Origin: Rhodanobacter sp. C03 | GTDB lineage: Bacteria; Pseudomonadota; Gammaproteobacteria; Xanthomonadales; Rhodanobacteraceae | Direction of reading: 5' to 3' | Assembly (NCBI RefSeq): GCF_002001175.1 | Contig: NZ_MUNT01000006.1 | Location: 124,001-188,000 of the forward strand | Length of the DNA: 64,000 bases | In this document: positions 61,361 through 64,000 of the stretch, piece after piece | Layout of the letters: each line of letters begins with the position of its first letter | Position numbering within the stretch: the first letter of the stretch is position 1 | The notes under the pieces: generated by a model | The model's input: only the letters and a program-made list of their open reading frames with translations | What the model was told of the DNA's origin: nothing | Databases searched by the model: none | Position numbers and translations under genes: made by a program

Positions 61361-61380
61361 GTCCGACGTGTGTGGAAGCA

Positions 61381-62589
61381 TCAGGCTCTTTGCAGCTCGA
61401 CCGAAAAGCGGCTGCCATGACCGAGTTTCGAACGCACATGCAACGGATGCCCCAGTGATTCGGCGGTACCGCGCACGATCCACAGCCCCAGACCCAGGCC
61501 TTCACTGTGTGGATTGACCTGATGGAATGCGCTGAACAATTCATCCGAATTCGCACTATCCATGCCCATGCCGGTGTCGATGATCTCGACCACGACATTC
61601 GTGCCGCGACGCCGGCAGCCGATCAGTACCGAGCCATGTTCGGTGTACTTGACGGCGTTGCCCAGCAGATTGCCAAGCAAAGTGGTCAGCAGGGCCGGGT
61701 GACTGCGCACACGTAGCCGCGTAGCTACGCTGCGCAATTGCAGCCCCTTGTTGAGAGCCGGCTGCTGCCAGTTCGTCACGATCGTTCCCAGCACATCGGC
61801 GAGATCGAACTCGAACAGGTCGGGAGTAGTTGCGACGCCCTCGATCCCGGCCATCGCGGCCAGCTGGGTGAACTCGCGATCGATCGTGGCCAGCGCCTCG
61901 GTGACCACGGTCAGTCCCGCTGCCTGCTCAGCACTCAGGCTGCGCTGCACCTTGCGGATCGCATAGGACGCGGTGCGCACCGGTGTCTTCAAGTCATGCC
62001 CGGCGATCGCCATCAGCCGTCGGCGATAATGGTTGGACTCCTGCGCCTGCGCCAGCAGCCGGCGCAATTCGATCTGCGCCATGGCTTGTCGGGCGAGCGC
62101 CCGCAGTGCTTCGATTTGTTCGGGACGAAGCTGGCGCGGTTGCCTGTCCAGCACGCAGACCGTGCCGAGCGGCAGGCCATCAGGCGTTCGCAGCGACGCG
62201 CCGGCATAGAACCGCAGATGTGGGTCGCCGGTGACCAGCGGATTGTCAAGAAAGCGGGTGTCCTGCAGCGTGTCCGGGACCACGAATACGTCCGACTGCA
62301 GGATCGCGTGGGCGCAGATGGAACTGCCGATCGGTGTCTCGCTGGCACCCAGGCCCAGTTCACTCTTGAACCACTGGCGATTGCGGTCGACCAGGCTGAT
62401 CAGCGCGATCGGCGCTTCGCAGATCAAGGCGGCGAGTCGGGTGATGTCGTCGAATCCGGCTTCCGGTGGCGTATCCAGGATGCCGTATGCGTACAGCGCA
62501 TCCAGCCGGAGTGTTTCGCTGGTGGGTTCTGTAGAGCAGCTGATTCGTGCTGGCTCGGGCAGCGTGGACGGCATGATCTGGTTTGTCAT
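61381..62589 (-). CDS. GAF-domain sensor histidine kinase
   Basis: The start at 62589 (or Met at residue 6) gives a 402-residue protein. A GAF domain (about 40-176: RLAALICEAPIALISLVDRNRQWFKSELG, CAHAIL, FYAGASLRTPDGLPLGTVCVLDRQPR) is followed by a HisKA-type dimerisation domain with phosphoacceptor H198 in IAGHDLKTPVR. The ATPase domain has LLGNLLGNAVKYT (N box), DTGMGMD and GLGLGLWIV. It is soluble, so it senses a cytosolic signal. No response regulator is adjacent. Confidence 0.9.
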   Translation of the reverse strand: MTNQIMPSTLPEPARISCSTEPTSETLRLDALYAYGILDTPPEAGFDDITRLAALICEAPIALISLVDRNRQWFKSELGLGASETPIGSSICAHAILQSDVFVVPDTLQDTRFLDNPLVTGDPHLRFYAGASLRTPDGLPLGTVCVLDRQPRQLRPEQIEALRALARQAMAQIELRRLLAQAQESNHYRRRLMAIAGHDLKTPVRTASYAIRKVQRSLSAEQAAGLTVVTEALATIDREFTQLAAMAGIEGVATTPDLFEFDLADVLGTIVTNWQQPALNKGLQLRSVATRLRVRSHPALLTTLLGNLLGNAVKYTEHGSVLIGCRRRGTNVVVEIIDTGMGMDSANSDELFSAFHQVNPHSEGLGLGLWIVRGTAESLGHPLHVRSKLGHGSRFSVELQRA

Positions 62590-62774
62590 CGGAGCTGGGA
62601 GCCTGAAGCGCAGGAAAGTGAGGTTCGATACCGGACAGCATAGGTTAGTGCGGCAATCCCTGCGCGTTCCTGATGACGGCAGCCGGCACGGCCTGTCTCG
62701 GTAGGCAAACAGCATCGGGTATCCTTTACGCAACGCCGCGCCAAGTTGTGATCGGCACTTTTCGACTATTCATC

Positions 62775-64000
<1,226 letters not shown>

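Noticed and set aside
57887-61483. A single minus-strand reading frame of 1198 codons covering the PLD gene and beyond
   Set aside because: Only the part to 59341 matches the cardiolipin synthase family. The rest mirrors the well supported acetyl-CoA hydrolase gene on the other strand and has an unnatural Arg/Gln/Ala composition.

Overview
The window looks like chromosome of a GC-rich gammaproteobacterium of the Xanthomonadales/Lysobacterales, most likely Rhodanobacteraceae or close kin. This is inferred from gene content (FabV enoyl reductase, a fused YnbE/YdbL lipoprotein beside YdbH, a nagZ-hpt-mtnP operon like that of Pseudomonas and Xanthomonas, YfiBNR, IspG), from pervasive high GC, and from dispersed GTAG-type palindromic repeats resembling the SMAG/REP elements of Stenotrophomonas. 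I saw no rRNA, tRNA or CRISPR array.

Layout. 1-11.9 kb is core genome: the recO end, a REC-HPt protein, ydbH plus a YnbE-YdbL fusion, then a tight operon rlmD-CYTH-nagZ-hpt-mtnP, a cold-shock gene with a clear terminator, a Tat-exported asparaginase-family hydrolase overlapping cutC, and fabV. 11.9-28.2 kb is accessory. It opens with a lower-GC three-gene cassette: an AAA_13 ATPase with a zinc-hook CxxC (RloC-like), a HipA-like kinase, and a DUF3037 protein translationally coupled to the kinase. Next comes a mosaic of three copies of a small membrane LuxR-type gene, two of them broken. Between them lie a LysR/SDR/SDR/methyltransferase set, a truncated ParE-like toxin, and a 2-kb segment bounded by 20-bp inverted repeats that carries one secreted protein with a duplicated domain. 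A GGAAAAGGTGTCAG repeat occurs four times, three of them around these LuxR copies. The region closes with an esterase, a small P-loop kinase, and an epimerase followed by a frameshifted duplicate of itself.

28.2-39.4 kb holds the complete yfiR-yfiN-yfiB c-di-GMP signalling operon, secreted proteins of unknown role, a serine hydrolase, a PepSY protein, an FAD oxidoreductase and a large winged-helix/NB-ARC regulator. 39.5-64 kb returns to housekeeping and envelope genes: an MsbA-type ABC exporter, a YigZ protein, a DUF1456 protein, a DMT exporter, a 1142-residue GH18-like/NodB deacetylase/GT2 fusion, a lipase-like hydrolase, YdcF, aldehyde dehydrogenase, slipin, a three-gene ABC-2 transporter, xseA, a cardiolipin synthase-like PLD protein, an acetyl-CoA hydrolase/transferase, a GAF histidine kinase and ispG, whose stop codon is cut by the window edge.

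The most promising candidates for something not yet described are the ATPase/HipA-like/DUF3037 cassette (11980-16188), which resembles an abortive-infection type defence module, and the inverted-repeat-bounded passenger segment (21539-23544) inserted in a LuxR gene copy.
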